NCBI RefSeq assembly: GCF_009870125.1 | Contig: NC_046680.1 | Span: 19,549,501-19,613,500, forward strand | Direction: 5' to 3' | Length of the DNA: 64,000 bases | From: Drosophila pseudoobscura | Taxonomy: Eukaryota; Arthropoda; Insecta; Diptera; Drosophilidae | Shown: in pieces, positions 47,593 to 60,074 of the stretch | Layout of the letters: every line of letters begins with the position of its first letter | Numbering within the stretch: position 1 is the first letter of the stretch | Translations under genes and position numbers: made by a program | The notes under the pieces: model-generated | Told to the model about the DNA's origin: nothing | What the model saw: only the letters and a program-made list of their open reading frames with translations | Databases searched by the model: none

Positions 47593-50500
47593 GTGAGTAA
47601 ATAATTCATTAAATCCATAATTCCATAACTAGAAAATCCATTTCTGCTGAATAATTCCCATCAAATTGTAAAATTAAATCGAACGTTTTTCCAACTCATT
47701 TACAATTCATATAAAGGAAAAAGCGGTATATAATGCATTTATTTCCTCCTGGAAAACCATCAAATGGGAGGCATGCAATCCAGAAATAACAAATTAAATG
47801 AAAAACGAAACATAGGAAGGGCGCAAAGGGCGCCGAGCACAACAAAAAATTGATCAGGAAAAATATATATACGCTGCCGAGTAATGAATCATTTTTTGTG
47901 ATAAGAGACCAGGACAGAGGGGGGCTTAGGCGGGGGTTTGTTGCACTTGTGAGGTGACAGTTAACTGCACGGGATACCCGCTTTGTCCGGCTCTCTCTCA
48001 CACTCTTTCTGTATCTCTATAAAGCGTAGGCATATACATATATATTATTTTATATAATTTGCAACTTTACTTCCGATTTGCATGACAAACGTGCCAGGCG
48101 CTCAGAGCTCGGGCGAGCGTTGATTTTCGGGGTTGGCTGCATTCGGAAATTATACTTAATTTTACACTAAACTGAACAATACTCCATATATGCACATATA
48201 CATACCTATATATATGTGATATATGGCTGTGTGTGACTGTGCAACAGGCTCACGCGCATCGCATGTCAACAAAAATTTGTACTCCACTCATATGTTGGTC
48301 TGGCTGGGGGACTGGGACTGGGGACTGGGTCTGCCTCTGATTCTGGCTCTGACTCTGGCCTTAGCCTTTGTTGGTGGTTTTCAGAAAATGCATGCACATT
48401 GGCTAATTGCAGTCCGTTTATCGTTATCGTTATCGTTCGTGACATTGGTCTATGGAAAACGTGGACTTGTGCACCGCTGCACCTTCCCCCCAAGGGAAAA
48501 TCTCACGCCATTGACTGCGCCACACCGCCCCCGCTCCCGCGCCCGGACTAATCGATTCCAATGCATTCAATTCAATTCAATGGGCGAATCCCTCTAGGGA
48601 GAGGCATTCCCAAGAAAACACTGATACTTACGCTATTGATTACGATTGGATTTCCACTCTGAACATTCAAACATGAATGAATGTCGAGTGTGTTCTAATT
48701 GAGGCAAACTCCACCCGAAACTCCTCTGCAAAGAATTGTTGGAACAGGGTATAGAATTCCCGCTCTCTTGGATCTTCTTGCCCCCAAAAAAAACTTGTTT
48801 TCCCAGCTAATTATTATAAATATTTATCTCCGCTTAATTGCTTGTCAAGAGTGCTGCTTACCCCCCCCTGAAAATTTCCATTTACAAATTCAGCAACGAC
48901 CAAAGCTGCGGCACGTCTGCACTTCGATCTATCTACCCGTAGCCGCAGACTTGCATAAATTAATGGAGAATCGAAAGGCATTAACTAAACGAGGGGCGGG
49001 GGCAGGGGGCGAAGGGACGGCTGGCATAAACACTTTTATAGGGGCACGAGCACCTGTAGTGAAACTTCCTGATTAGCCATTTACGTGTGTACCCAGCACC
49101 TCTCCCCAGCTATCCAACTATCCAGAGACGACTGCGAGTTCCCCTTCCCTGGAACCTTTGAGAATCGCTCAGAATCGATTTGATTCTGATTCTGAAACAG
49201 AAACAGTACTGAAAATTCTGCACCAGCACGCATGAGCGCGTGCTTAACATTGTGTTTTATTTGAGTTCAGTCCAGTGTTTTTTTGCCTGGGCTTTACGTA
49301 ACTCTCTGGTCAGCCAGTGAGCGATCTGGCTAATTGATATGTTGGGTGCGTTGCCAGTAACTTGGCTCGTTGTCGTTGGCCAGTCGCCCCAAAACCAGCT
49401 AAGGCGACAGTCCAGCCGCTGACGACTGACGTGCGGCTCCATTTGTGCCTCTGTGCCCCCCCTCTCTCCCGTGGCCGCCCTCCTTTGTTCTCTTCCTCAA
49501 AGCTTTTTCTAATAAATCTCCAGGGGAATGCAAATCACAGAGACCACCGATGGGGAAGTCGTGATTCGCTGAATCTCCGCCAATTCTCTTGTTAGCGATT
49601 AATATTCCGCAAAGTGCAACAAATCATTGATTAGATCTGATCCGATCAGATCTAAACAGGGAACAGAGTTGGGCTCTACTGTTGCATATATGTATACGGG
49701 TGAAAACGATTGACTCACTTTTCTAGCGCTCTATAGAGACGGCGAAATGCACTCCCCCCAGCGAAATCCATCCACAAGTCCCGCCTCGCACATAATTCGA
49801 ACTGTCAAGAGGTTAATTAACAATGAAGGAAATTGAAATGAGCGCGGGCCGCAGACTTCAGATTCGTCATCTGTATTCGGGCAACTCGGGCAAAACTCTA
49901 CTCCCGGGCTAATTATAACTAAATCCAAGCCAAGGAGCTGGGGCTGGGGCTTGGGCTGGGGCTTGGGCTGGGGCTTGGGCTGGGGCTGGGACTGGGGGAA
50001 GCTTCAGCGTGCGTCACCCCTGCCAAGCAGCCAGGCTAATTCGCACTTACCCACACTTCGGGACTCATTTCCCCCCGTTAGGCAAACGAATCGATAAACT
50101 CTACCCGACAGCAAAGTTGGCTGGAATTTATGTACTTTTTGCCAAGTTTGATTGATTTGCCTATGAACAAAGTTGCGTGCGACCTTCGCGAGGTGCCGCC
50201 GCACAAAGGATAGCCAAACACGGTTGCAGCAACCTTGCCACACGGGCAAACAAATGATAGTTTTTGCTGCGCCAACATCCTTTTTCAGACAGGCACTCCT
50301 CTAAGGTCGTCGTCTATCGCTTGGCATTTCACGCGTCTCGCCATAAACAAAAAAAGTAACTGCCTCCATTACAGCCCAAACAGGAATCGGAATCCGGAAT
50401 AGGAATAGGAACACAGCAATGAAATCCTTTTTTTGCCAGACTTTTGCATAAGAACGACTCACCTTTTGTTTTTTTTTTTTTTTTTGGCCTGGCCGGTTAT

Positions 50501-51948
50501 CTTCGCATCTTGACGCTTATTTATCGCCAAGTGAATTAGCCACAGGCCACAAAAAGTGGCTGAAAAAGTGTGGCAAGGGTGGTGGAAGCGAGGTGTATGT
50601 GTCAGAGTGTCGGTGGAAATGTCAAATATTTTATGGAAGGTTTCTCCTACTTTTCCTTTGTCATTCTCAGCCCAAGTAAATGTCATGGAAAACTTATACG
50701 GATTGATACTTGTAGATATTATCAGATATGTAGGGAAAATTCATTAGTTATTCAGTTATAATCACATGTTAAGTGGCGTTCAAGTATTCAGTCCCTGGAC
50801 ATCCATTAACGGACTGAATCCACCTCCCATCCACCATGGCTCCACGATAAATACAATATTTATGAATCAAAGTATAAACAATCCTTTCGTTGCGAGTTGT
50901 TTGCCATCGACAGCTACTTGACTTGGAAATTCTTTCAATTAAAATGATTTCTCGACTCACTCTAAGCCCCAACTAAAACTAATTGTAAATGTTATACAAC
51001 TTAAAGCTGGATTTAAGCCTCGAGTTGGCCCAGTTTCTGTTTTCCTTTGATTTCGGTTTCTTTTTCCATCTGCTCAGTCTCCTCGTTATAGAGAGAGCCA
51101 AGCCAGTTGAGTGCGGTGCGTCAAAAAGAAATGCCATGCCGCCTGGCAGCCAAATGAGGCGCCTGCGCTTCGCCCCCCGCCACCGCCCAATGGGGCGGCT
51201 GGCCAGGGGTCTGTTTAGTGGATAATGATGTAATCGTTAAGTAAAAAACAGTTAAAACAAGTTAAACGCGTTTGCTAGGCCGGGAATCAACTGCAATTGC
51301 TGTGGGAAAAGGGAAAAACCTCATCTATTGGCCTGTAATTGGCGGCGACACTTTCGCTTATGCACGTGGTTGCCCCACGCAAATATTTGTGCAACTAGGT
51401 CTAGGTTTATTTGTGGTGTGCGGCGGCAGAGGGGGAAAGGTGAAAGGCGAAAGACGAAAGTCAACGACCTGAATGACCCACATTCGGAACGTAAACTGGG
51501 CACGCACCCACCCCCGAAAAACGGAAAGCGTGGGCCACCAAGAAATTTTCACTCGAACAAGCTATAATTTTCCCATCAATTTGTAGTCGTTCCTTGTATA
51601 CTTGTATACACGCCTCGTACACCGATTCTGTTTATAATTTATGCATGTCCTGGTCTTGTTTCTGCCGGAAGTATACAAGGCGGCGAAGACGCCCACAATC
51701 CCAGGGAAGAACTGTTCGAATCGAATCGAAAGTTCATTGACTCCCAGTAGCTACACATTCAGGGGCCATTCTCCAACCTCCTCCACTGTGTTCCACTCCC
51801 ATTTACCTTTCGAAATCGAATTAAGTTGCAAACTTTGCGCCAGCAAATTGTGTTAAATATTTGAAGGTTGTACTGCAGTTGTATTTGTGGCTTAAGTTTC
51901 ATGCTTGGAGTCCTACTTCAGTGTAGCATACATTACAGAGCCAACACA

Positions 51949-51981
<33 letters not shown>

Positions 51982-54900
51982 CGCAGTTGAAAGCCCCCTT
52001 TGGGGCATTTCCTCCTGCAAGTTCAGCTCTCTGTCCAAGTAAACCAGGCAAGCAGGTCAAACCATACGACTATACTACTGAATAGACACACGGGTCTGGT
52101 ATCCACAGCGACTGTGGATATACTCGTATGCAGAGTGTGATGGGGCGTGGTTGGAGCCGTTCTGTGTTGACATTTTGGCCAGCATTGAAATGCTTGTTAT
52201 TATCCAAAGCCGTACAACAAATTTGTGTCAATGTCCAATATTAAATTGAAGTGCAATTTCAACGCCCTCTGAAACGTGACCCGCAACAGCTCGTGGCCCC
52301 AGGCCCCAGGCCCCAGGCCCCCCCTTGGAAACCTGTGTAATTTTCAATGATTTGCATGGTCATGGAGCACACGATGCATCCCAGAACGGTGTCTCCCCCA
52401 GTGATCACATGCAACTGCACGTAAATCTCAATCGATATGCATGCGGATGCATCTAACGAGCTAATCGGAAGATTCGGGGTAGGGGGAACTGTATCGATGA
52501 CTCCCAAAAAAAAAATACCGTATAAAATCGAGCCATTTCCGTTCTATCCCCGACTTCCGCTTGCCCTGTGACGCACACACTGCGAATCCACCAAAACTTG
52601 TCCAGCCAGAGAGAGAGAGAGAGCCAAAGAACAATGCGTCACGAAATGAGTCAATTTCTGACTGACAGATGGGAGGCATTGAGGTGTCTTTTGTTTGTTG
52701 CCAAATGAAGTTATCTTATCGATGGACAGCAAGATAGTCGGTAGTGGGGGTGGGTATTGGGGCCCGAAAGAGCTCTCGTTTGAGCCCAGAACAATGCTTT
52801 GCAATCGCCCTCCAGCTGGGTCGAGCTGTTTGCTCTATGACAAAAGGTGCATCGGAGTCACGCCACAGACATAACGCTTTTCCCCACAATGGAGAGCCGC
52901 ACACAAGTTCTGTAATCAAGCGAAGCGTGCCTGCCCCGGAGGAAGGTGTTCAGCATTCTGTGGGCTCGCCACAGAAGTCAGGCGAATAATTATGTTAATT
53001 ACATAAAGAGGCATTCCTAAGGTCATTGCGGGAGATGAGTCAATCCCAGCTCGAGTGCCAGCCCTAAATGTGTCAGTTTGCTCTGAGTTCTCGCATCCAT
53101 TCCCAAGCGGAATGGGACTTGCATTGCCTTCTCAGTTGAACCCTGCGTTTGTTTACCACAGACCCAGGAAAGTTCGTTTACCTTTGGGCGAGACCCGGGC
53201 CCGGGGCGGACTGTTGTCAGCTGATCAGTGGATTACCCACCCAGAAGACCACAAGATTATTGAGCGAGAGGTTCTGGCAGAGCACTGAGACCCGGCTATG
53301 CATACTTATGCGATAAACCCAATGTTTACTTCCTCGGAATGAATATATGTACGCGTATAATTAAATTAACAGTCAGCTGGCATTATGCAAGATTCGGCAA
53401 ATCATTATACAGTACATATGGCGGTGGCGGTGTCATTAAGAATGTGCGACACATAAACGGAATGGAGACCTGATCCACATGCCAAATTGTACACACAATG
53501 TTTTTCTCCGTTTTCTCCGTTTCGGTTCTCGATTCTGGCCGACAGACAGACCCCGTCCGTCTCCGTCGGACCGACTGCTTGTAAGACAATTTGCCGTTGT
53601 AATTGGTCGGACAGCTACAGCGAATAAAATAAAATTAGACAAAACGTAATATGTATTATATAAAGAGATAACTGTTAAGATAACCTCGCATTGTTCTCCA
53701 CGGTGTTCGGTGCACTTCCCTGATAGGCAAACAAACGGCAGCTTTTTTAATACGATTTCTCAATGTTACAATTCTCAATTAGTCAGCCAGAGGTTGTAAT
53801 TGAAACGCTTCCTTAATGCTGGATACTCGATGCTCGATGCTCCGACGGAGATCGATTAAGAAGTTTTCACACCTCCGCCAGTCACGTCGCAATGTAGTTT
53901 CCATATACGTTTCCATATACTCGAATGTCCGACCCCTCCGCCCCTCCGCCACACTGCCCCGCTCTATTCCGCTCTCCGTCTTATATAAATTATTAGCAAG
54001 TGTGGCAGTCATAAATTATGCAAGTCAGATAGAGCTGCGACAGAGTCAGAGGCACTGTCAGGACATGCCAGTGCCAAGGCAGAAATAGAAGCCGCAGCGG
54101 GATAATCGGATGGCCATAAATCAAGACGGCCGCCCTGGTGGGGCGCCGCAACCCATTGATCTTCACTTGCAGCCAAAGTGTCAGCCAGCCCGTCATTCAA
54201 CCGTTGTGTCCCCTTTTTTTCCTCCTTTCTTGCAGATGTATCTCTCCCAGTTCGGCTATCTGCCCGCCTCCGCCCGCAATCCTGCCAACAGTGGACTCCA
54301 GGACAAGTCAACATGGCTGAACGCCATCCAGGAGTTCCAGAACTTTGCCGGCCTCAACATTACCGGCGAGCTGGACGACGAGACCCTGAAGCTGATGTCC
54401 CTGCCCCGTTGCGGAGTGAGGGATCGCGTCGGCACGGGCGACAGTCGTTCGAAGCGCTATGCCCTGCAGGGCAGTCGCTGGCGGGTGAAGAACCTCACCT
54501 ACAAGGTCTCCAAATACCCCAAGCGGTTGAAGCGCGTGGATGTCGATGCTGAGATTGGCCGCGCCTTTGCCGTTTGGTCCGAGGACACCGATCTTACCTT
54601 CACGAAGAAGACCACCGGCCCCGTGCACATCGAAATCAAGTGAGTGTCATACACAGATGTCCGTTTCAGACCGGTTTCTCAATGGTTTCTCCACACAGGT
54701 TCGTAGAGAGCGAGCATGGCGATGGCGATGCCTTCGATGGACAGGGCGGCACCTTGGCCCACGCCTTCTTCCCCGTTTTCGGTGGCGATGCGCACTTTGA
54801 CGACGCAGAGCTGTGGACCATTGGCTCGCCCCGCGGCACCAATCTGTTCCAGGTGGCGGCTCACGAATTTGGACACTCCCTGGGCCTGTCGCACTCCGAC

Positions 54901-57900
54901 CAGAGCTCGGCTCTGATGGCACCCTTTTACCGCGGCTTCGAGCCTGTGTTCAGGCTGGACGACGACGACAAAGCGGCCATCCAGTCGCTGTATGGCAAGA
55001 AGACCAACCAGCTGAAGCCCACCAATACTTACCCGCCCAGCACGCAACGCCCCTCGTTTACGCCACCAAAGGTGCCGCTGGACGACAGCATCTGCAAGGA
55101 CTCCAAGATCGATACGCTCTTCAACTCGGCCCAGGGCGAGACGTACGCCTTCAAGGGCGACAAGTACTACAAGCTGACCACGGACTCCGTGGAGGAGGGC
55201 TACCCCCAGCTCATCTCCAAGGGATGGCCGGGACTGCCGGGCAACATCGATGCCGCCTTCACGTACAAGAACGGAAAGACGTACTTCTTCAAGGGCACCC
55301 AGTACTGGCGCTACCAGGGACGACAGATGGACGGCGTCTATCCCAAGGAGATCAGCGAGGGATTCACCGGCATTCCCGATCATCTGGACGCGGCCATGGT
55401 CTGGGGAGGCAATGGCAAGATCTATTTCTTCAAGGGCAGCAAGTTCTGGCGCTTCGATCCCGCCAAGCGGCCGCCCGTCAAGGCCAGCTACCCCAAGCCC
55501 ATCTCCAACTGGGAGGGGGTGCCCAACAACCTGGACGCGGCGCTCAAGTACACCAACGGCTATACGTACTTCTTCAAGGGCGACAAGTACTATCGATTCC
55601 ACGATGCTCGCTTTGCGGTAAGCATACAATTCTCCGTCCCCTAGTGGATCTCATCATCTAATGATTTGCAACATTCCATCCATTCCGTACGCAGGTGGAC
55701 ACTGCCACGCCCGCCTTCCCCAGACCGACGGCACATTGGTGGTTCGGCTGCAAGAATACGCCCTCGTCCACAGGTAATATTGTCGAGGGCTCGGACTCTG
55801 AGTACGAACAGCACTCGATGGTATCGCATGCCGATGATGGTAATAGTGATTTTGATTTGGACGCAGGTGAGTGGGACCGACGCGGCGGTAGTTTTGTTTG
55901 AGCCTCAAAATCGATACAGAAATCGATATAGAAATCGATATAGAATTCGATACAGAAATCAAGATTGAAATCCCAAACTCTGTAAAGTCAAAAAGATCTC
56001 ATAGCAATCTTGTGTGAGTTGTTACTTAGCGTGAAGCAATTAAGGAGTCAAGAAATGATTATAAGGAATGACCGAATTACGTTTATAAATCCTATCTATA
56101 TGGTATGTTTAATTAAGTTTATATCTATGTAGTGAAATTAGTCTATTACTCAAGTTGAATGTGTTTGTCTTTGTTGCCTATGGAAGAAATACATTTTAAT
56201 TCTTATTGAAGAAAAAAACATAAAAACTAATTGTTAAACTGTCTGTGTCCAATGTCTTTCTCTCTCTCTCTCTCCTTATCTCTCTGAGTCTATATATATA
56301 TCATGTATATATATGTATTCTTGTATATTTTATTATATATTTCTCTTATATTTTGTGGTGTTTTACTTTAGTTTTGTTTCGGTGTTCTCAAGCTGAACTT
56401 TCCCTCGAACTCTGTACATTTCTAACCAATTTTAACTAACATTAACTGACCTTCATTCAAACATTTTTAATTTTATTCGTTTTGGTAGTCGGTAATTAAC
56501 AATTTTTTAACCAAAAAACTAAAACTAACACCTCAAATGTATTATTTACATAGAAATTAATGTAATTTTTCCATTAACAAAACCTAACCAACTTTTGTCT
56601 GTCTTCTTTCGGTATTTGGATTTGAGTTTAAGCATACCATGTAAAAAAAAAAGTTTTTAGACTAAGGAAAAGCCGGAAATAATCCAATATCTTGCTTACA
56701 GTTTGAAAACCCAAAGATAAAACCAAGAACAAGAAAAAACAGCAGCTACAACAAACTACTGGTCAGTCGGTCTCACTAACCGGGATCCCAGATCAAAGCC
56801 ACCAAAAAAAACAAATAAAACCATCTTCCTAGCTTATAAGCCGCAATATTCAACGCCTCGCCAACGATCCTATCCTAGCATGTGCAACATACTATAACTA
56901 ACTTGATTAATCTATAGAACCTATATATAGCAGCCTCGGTTACTAACACTCTTAACACAAACACTTTAACAACACTATTCTGTTAAACACCACAATGAGC
57001 CCCCACCCCCAACCAAACCACCTTCCTATCTATGGTCTAAGCGTATGTATGTAGTTCTGTAGCACTAAGTATTTATCTAGATATGGTACTATTAATTATT
57101 AATATTCTTTATCCACTCTGGCCCCAGACTAAAATCGTTATCCTGTAGTTTATGGTATTTTGCAACACTTTTTGCGTAAACCGAAATGAAGTGTAACTGT
57201 TTCCTTATTTTGGCACCCCACCGGCACAAAATTCAAAATGGCTACGGCTTGGTTGAAACCACCCCTCCAACCCCCCACCACCCCCGTTCCGCCTGTGATC
57301 AAATTAAACACTGCCCCCACACTTACACCGCCACAACACACACAGCCCCCTCTAATTGCATGAATCCACTGAATATGTACTTACTAAACACTAATCTAGA
57401 GCAAACAAAAGATTTACACCTGCATGAGACAATAGTGGGCCACGTCGCATGTGGTCCACAATCAGAATCACAATCACCGTTATGACCCACAAAGCGAACG
57501 GCCATTTGTATTACTGCAGGCCACACGCTTAACACTACATGCACGTGCCTGGCCCATAACCGTTGAATTTGCATTCGAAAAAAGCCGAATTTTTGAAATC
57601 TACTCGTATTTGTCATTGTCATGTTTGTCTGTATGTACATACACATATACATATACATATATTTCTTGCAGGCTTTAAGAGACGCGGATATAAAAACAAG
57701 AACCATTAACCACCAACAGCACACAGATATAACAACAACTGAACGAACCACAGATACAGATACAATTACAGATACAGATACACTCCCACACAGGCACATC
57801 ACCGCAGAAGAATTACAAAGTGAATGTGCCGCCCCATTCTCTCTGACTCTCTCTGTCTCTCTGCTACTGCTTCTACTTCTTTTTCTGTTTCTGTTCCATC

Positions 57901-59087
57901 CTTTGTGTGCGTTTTTTTGTGTGTGTAGTTGTAGTCGCCATGCTGCTCCTCATGTTATTTTCCTTTTATGTACTCCTCTTACTCTCTTTCCAAACAAAAC
58001 TGTACATTCATGCGTAGACATCAGCCTTTGATCGATTGCTTGACCGAAGCAAAAAAAAGAAAACTGTTACGTAGTTGTATGAGCACATCCCTCCCCACCA
58101 CATGCCATGCCCACAAAGCATACGCTTCAATTATGATATATGTACTTGTATATATTTTTGCTGAATTGTTTATTTATGCTATTCTTTACACTTTTCATTT
58201 CATTATTTTTGGGGAAACCCACCAAAAAAAAAAAACAAAAACGATACATTTTTAATTCATTGCGGTTCCTATGAAACCATATAAGTAGTGCCGCAAGTTA
58301 CGAATCAGGGTGTGCTGCCCGGCTGGATGTGGAGTCTAACGAACAGGTTCTTCTAGAGGATCATACCATATCCTCGTGCTCAGCCCCTGCTCTGTCCATC
58401 GTCAATGTGTAGCCTGTCCAAGTGTGATTTGTCCAGCATTCAGCTGTACTGTACAGTGTACACCATTTGTACATCCATCGCTTGAGTGATCTCTGTCTGA
58501 ATAAAACCGAACAAACAAACAAAAATAAACATACATATAAAACATGCCACGCCCAAGACCTGCGCCGCTGCCGAAACGCCAAGCCAAGCCAAATAAATGA
58601 AACGAACTCAAATCCGTTTGCGCACAGAGTGAAGTGAAGAGTATGTTGTATCAATTATTATTTATTTTCCCCCCCTCCCCCATTAAGTTACTTAAGTTAC
58701 ATTTATTTTCCTACTCCGTTTTCCTAAGTTGAGCTTCTACTTTCCAAATCGCACAAACTTCCCGGAAAAAATCCACAAAAAAAAAAAAAAAAACAAACAC
58801 CTAATCCAACAATATCTTTAGCTTAGATGTAAGTCCACTATGCAATGCACCTAAGAACGTTTAATTTTAGCCAATTTATTCGCTTAACTAACTTGAATTT
58901 GGAAATTGCCCCGTTTTTCATAGCAGTTGGCGATCACCAAAGCAACGACGAGCCCATCGGACCGGAAGTGGCCGAGCGTACGGGTTCCGGAGCCATGTCC
59001 GTTTCGCAGATGACTGGCAGCTCGGCAGTCAACACTGTGATCTCCACCATCCTGTTGTGCTTCATTTCCAAACTGATTGTTAGCTAA
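47491..59087 (+). CDS. Mmp1: Matrix metalloproteinase 1, whole CDS (GPI-anchored form)
   Basis: CDS join 47491-47592, 54236-54639, 54699-55617, 55695-55866, 58927-59087; about 585 residues. It is a zinc endopeptidase cleaving extracellular matrix and basement membrane, acting in tracheal and tissue remodelling, wound healing and tumour invasion. In order: signal peptide (1-25), propeptide with cysteine switch PRCGVRD (C93), furin site RSKR (105-108), catalytic domain with zinc motif [11 protein letters not shown] (H224, H228, H234; E225 catalytic) and Met-turn M242, Thr/Pro-rich hinge, and a four-blade hemopexin domain closed by C301-C494. The last exon supplies a GPI signal. The protein is near-identical to the D. 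melanogaster enzyme as I recall it. A soluble form ends at 55901 by reading through the donor at 55867. The start at 47491 (CAAAATG context) directly precedes the signal peptide. Confidence 0.96.
49938..49998 (+). repeat. GGGGCTTGGGCT tandem repeat, G-quadruplex prone
   Basis: About five imperfect copies of a 12-mer built of GGGGCTTGGGCT and GGGGCTGGG give more than eight runs of three or more G on the + strand within 61 bp, inside Mmp1 intron 2. Confidence 0.7.
51950..51979. repeat. (CA)n microsatellite in Mmp1 intron
   Basis: About fifteen nearly uninterrupted CA units. Expected to be length-polymorphic; no further role is apparent. Confidence 0.85.
54236..54639 (+). CDS. Mmp1: Mmp1 exon: propeptide and start of catalytic domain
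   Basis: The acceptor is CCTTTCTTGCAG. The exon encodes [12 protein letters not shown] onward, the peptidoglycan-binding-like prodomain, the cysteine switch PRCGVRD, the furin site RSKRYALQ and the first strands of the protease fold. It ends in phase 2 at AA before GTGAGT. Confidence 0.95.
54699..55617 (+). CDS. Mmp1: Mmp1 exon: zinc site, hinge and hemopexin blades
   Basis: Acceptor TCCACACAG, donor GCG before GTAAGC, after a 59-nt intron. It contains the Ca/Zn-binding segment ([19 protein letters not shown]), the zinc motif [11 protein letters not shown], the Met-turn, a Pro/Thr hinge ([13 protein letters not shown]) and four hemopexin repeats each carrying an [19 protein letters not shown] strand. 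Confidence 0.96.
55695..55901 (+). CDS. Mmp1: Mmp1 exon: end of hemopexin domain and soluble-form C-terminus
   Basis: Acceptor CCGTACGCAG. The shared part (55695-55866) ends the hemopexin domain with HWWFGCKN, where C494 pairs with C301, and continues with an acidic linker. If the donor GTGAGT at 55867 is not used the frame adds [11 protein letters not shown] and stops at 55899-55901, giving a secreted protein of about 543 residues. If it is used, transcripts join the GPI exon at 58927 or possibly the small exon at 57672. Confidence 0.85.
   Translation: MDTATPAFPRPTAHWWFGCKNTPSSTGNIVEGSDSEYEQHSMVSHADDGNSDFDLDAGEWDRRGGSFV
55902..58926 (+). other. Soluble-form 3'UTR and intron before the Mmp1 GPI exon
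   Basis: Just past the soluble-form stop is a tandem of ATCGATATAGAA units (about 55910-55960). AATAAA hexamers at 56814-56819 and 58500-58505 could end soluble-form transcripts. There is a 17-base A run at about 58777-58793, which can mislead oligo-dT priming. Apart from the candidate exon at 57672-57709 no coding sequence is supported. Confidence 0.5.
57672..57709 (+). CDS. Mmp1: Possible alternative Mmp1 last exon, 12-residue basic tail
   Basis: An acceptor-like TATTTCTTGCAG ends at 57671. Joined from the donor at 55867 it stays in frame (phase 1) and encodes [12 protein letters not shown] then TAA at 57707-57709. It would give a secreted enzyme of about 544 residues with a basic, possibly heparan- or matrix-binding end. 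Evidence is limited to splice site plus frame; chance matches of this size are common. Confidence 0.3.
58927..59087 (+). CDS. Mmp1: Mmp1 last exon: GPI-anchor signal
   Basis: Acceptor ATAGCAG; in frame from the donor at 55867. It encodes a polar linker ([13 protein letters not shown]), a small-residue stretch suitable as omega site (MTGSSAVN) and a hydrophobic C-terminus ([17 protein letters not shown]) ending at TAA 59085-59087, with no basic stop-transfer after the hydrophobic run. This is the pattern of a GPI signal, consistent with cell-surface Mmp1 described in D. melanogaster. Confidence 0.85.
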
Positions 59088-60074
59088 AAGAGCCAGGCAG
59101 AGCATTTTCCGAAACATAAACACTTAGGAACTTAGGAAAACTGAACTAACTGAAAGCCGAAACAACTCAAGTAAAATTTCTAAAATTTTACCGCACGTTG
59201 GACACCGAAAATGCTTGAAATTCAAATGCGTAACATCATATCGAATACAATGAGAGGAAATGCAAATCAAAATAGTCCCAACAAAAATTGAAATCAAACA
59301 GAATATCAATTGTAAATTGAGCGATCAGCATGTGAAACAGGTGCCTTATCAAATATCTTTGTTGTTGTGTAAATAAAATCAGCCTTAAATATAATAAAAT
59401 AGTTGATAACATTCCGCATTCTAAACGACAAAAACCAATCAGGAGTCATGTCATAGCAGACGTTCTTATTGTATTCTACTGTTTTGGTAATGACAAATTG
59501 CGATATTAAACTTAACGAGCCATATGCCAGGAATTCGAGAGAAAACCAAACGTTAAAACATCAAATGAACGATTCGACCTATGTTAAATGTAATTTAGTT
59601 TAGATATAATTGTTAATGTCTGCACGTGGAACACGGAATACTAAGAAGCCCGAGCTTCAGTTCTTAAAGTTCTTAAAGCTGTGTAACAACATTACTGCAA
59701 ACTATAGTATCAGCGTTTTAAGTTTTTGATTGAACAAAAAGTGACTTGAATTGACTTGACTCGACTTGACTGGACGACCCATATCATCATCGAGTACATT
59801 TGAATATTTTATAAGTGATATTTAAGCCAGTCCGTTAAGCGATATTTGTTCGGGTTTAATATTTAAAACCGAAATATTATTTAATTTACGTATTATTATG
59901 TGTAATAATTTTAAATGTACGCTGGAAATGAGAGTCAAACAAAAACGAAAAAAATACAAATAAAACAAAAACTAATAAATAATAGTATATGTACAACACA
60001 ATTGTTATTCCCAATGGGTGAAATTGTTGCACAGCACTCAAAATTTGTAAGAGGCCCGCACACCTAATGGAAAA
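59088..60074. other. Convergent 3' ends of Mmp1 (+) and Pof (-)
   Basis: AU-rich DNA follows the GPI-form stop. AATAAA copies on the + strand lie near 59371 and 59958, so the long Mmp1 3'UTR may reach about 60.0 kb. The Pof stop is at 60075-60077 on the other strand with no canonical AATAAA immediately after it, so the two 3'UTRs may overlap. Confidence 0.5.

Larger units (their letters stand above)
47593..54235 (+). other. Mmp1 intron 2, 6.6 kb, no coding evidence
   Basis: No gene is seen on either strand. It contains a G-rich tandem (49938-49998), a GTTATC tandem (48419-48442), a T run (50468-50485), a CA microsatellite (51950-51979), a GGCCCCA tandem (52292-52325) and perfect AP-1 heptamers at 49711-49717, 52647-52653 and 53036-53042. 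Confidence 0.6.

Noticed and set aside
54679..55629. 316-codon minus-strand frame opposite Mmp1
   Set aside because: It is an antisense shadow of the GC-rich, codon-biased Mmp1 hemopexin exon.
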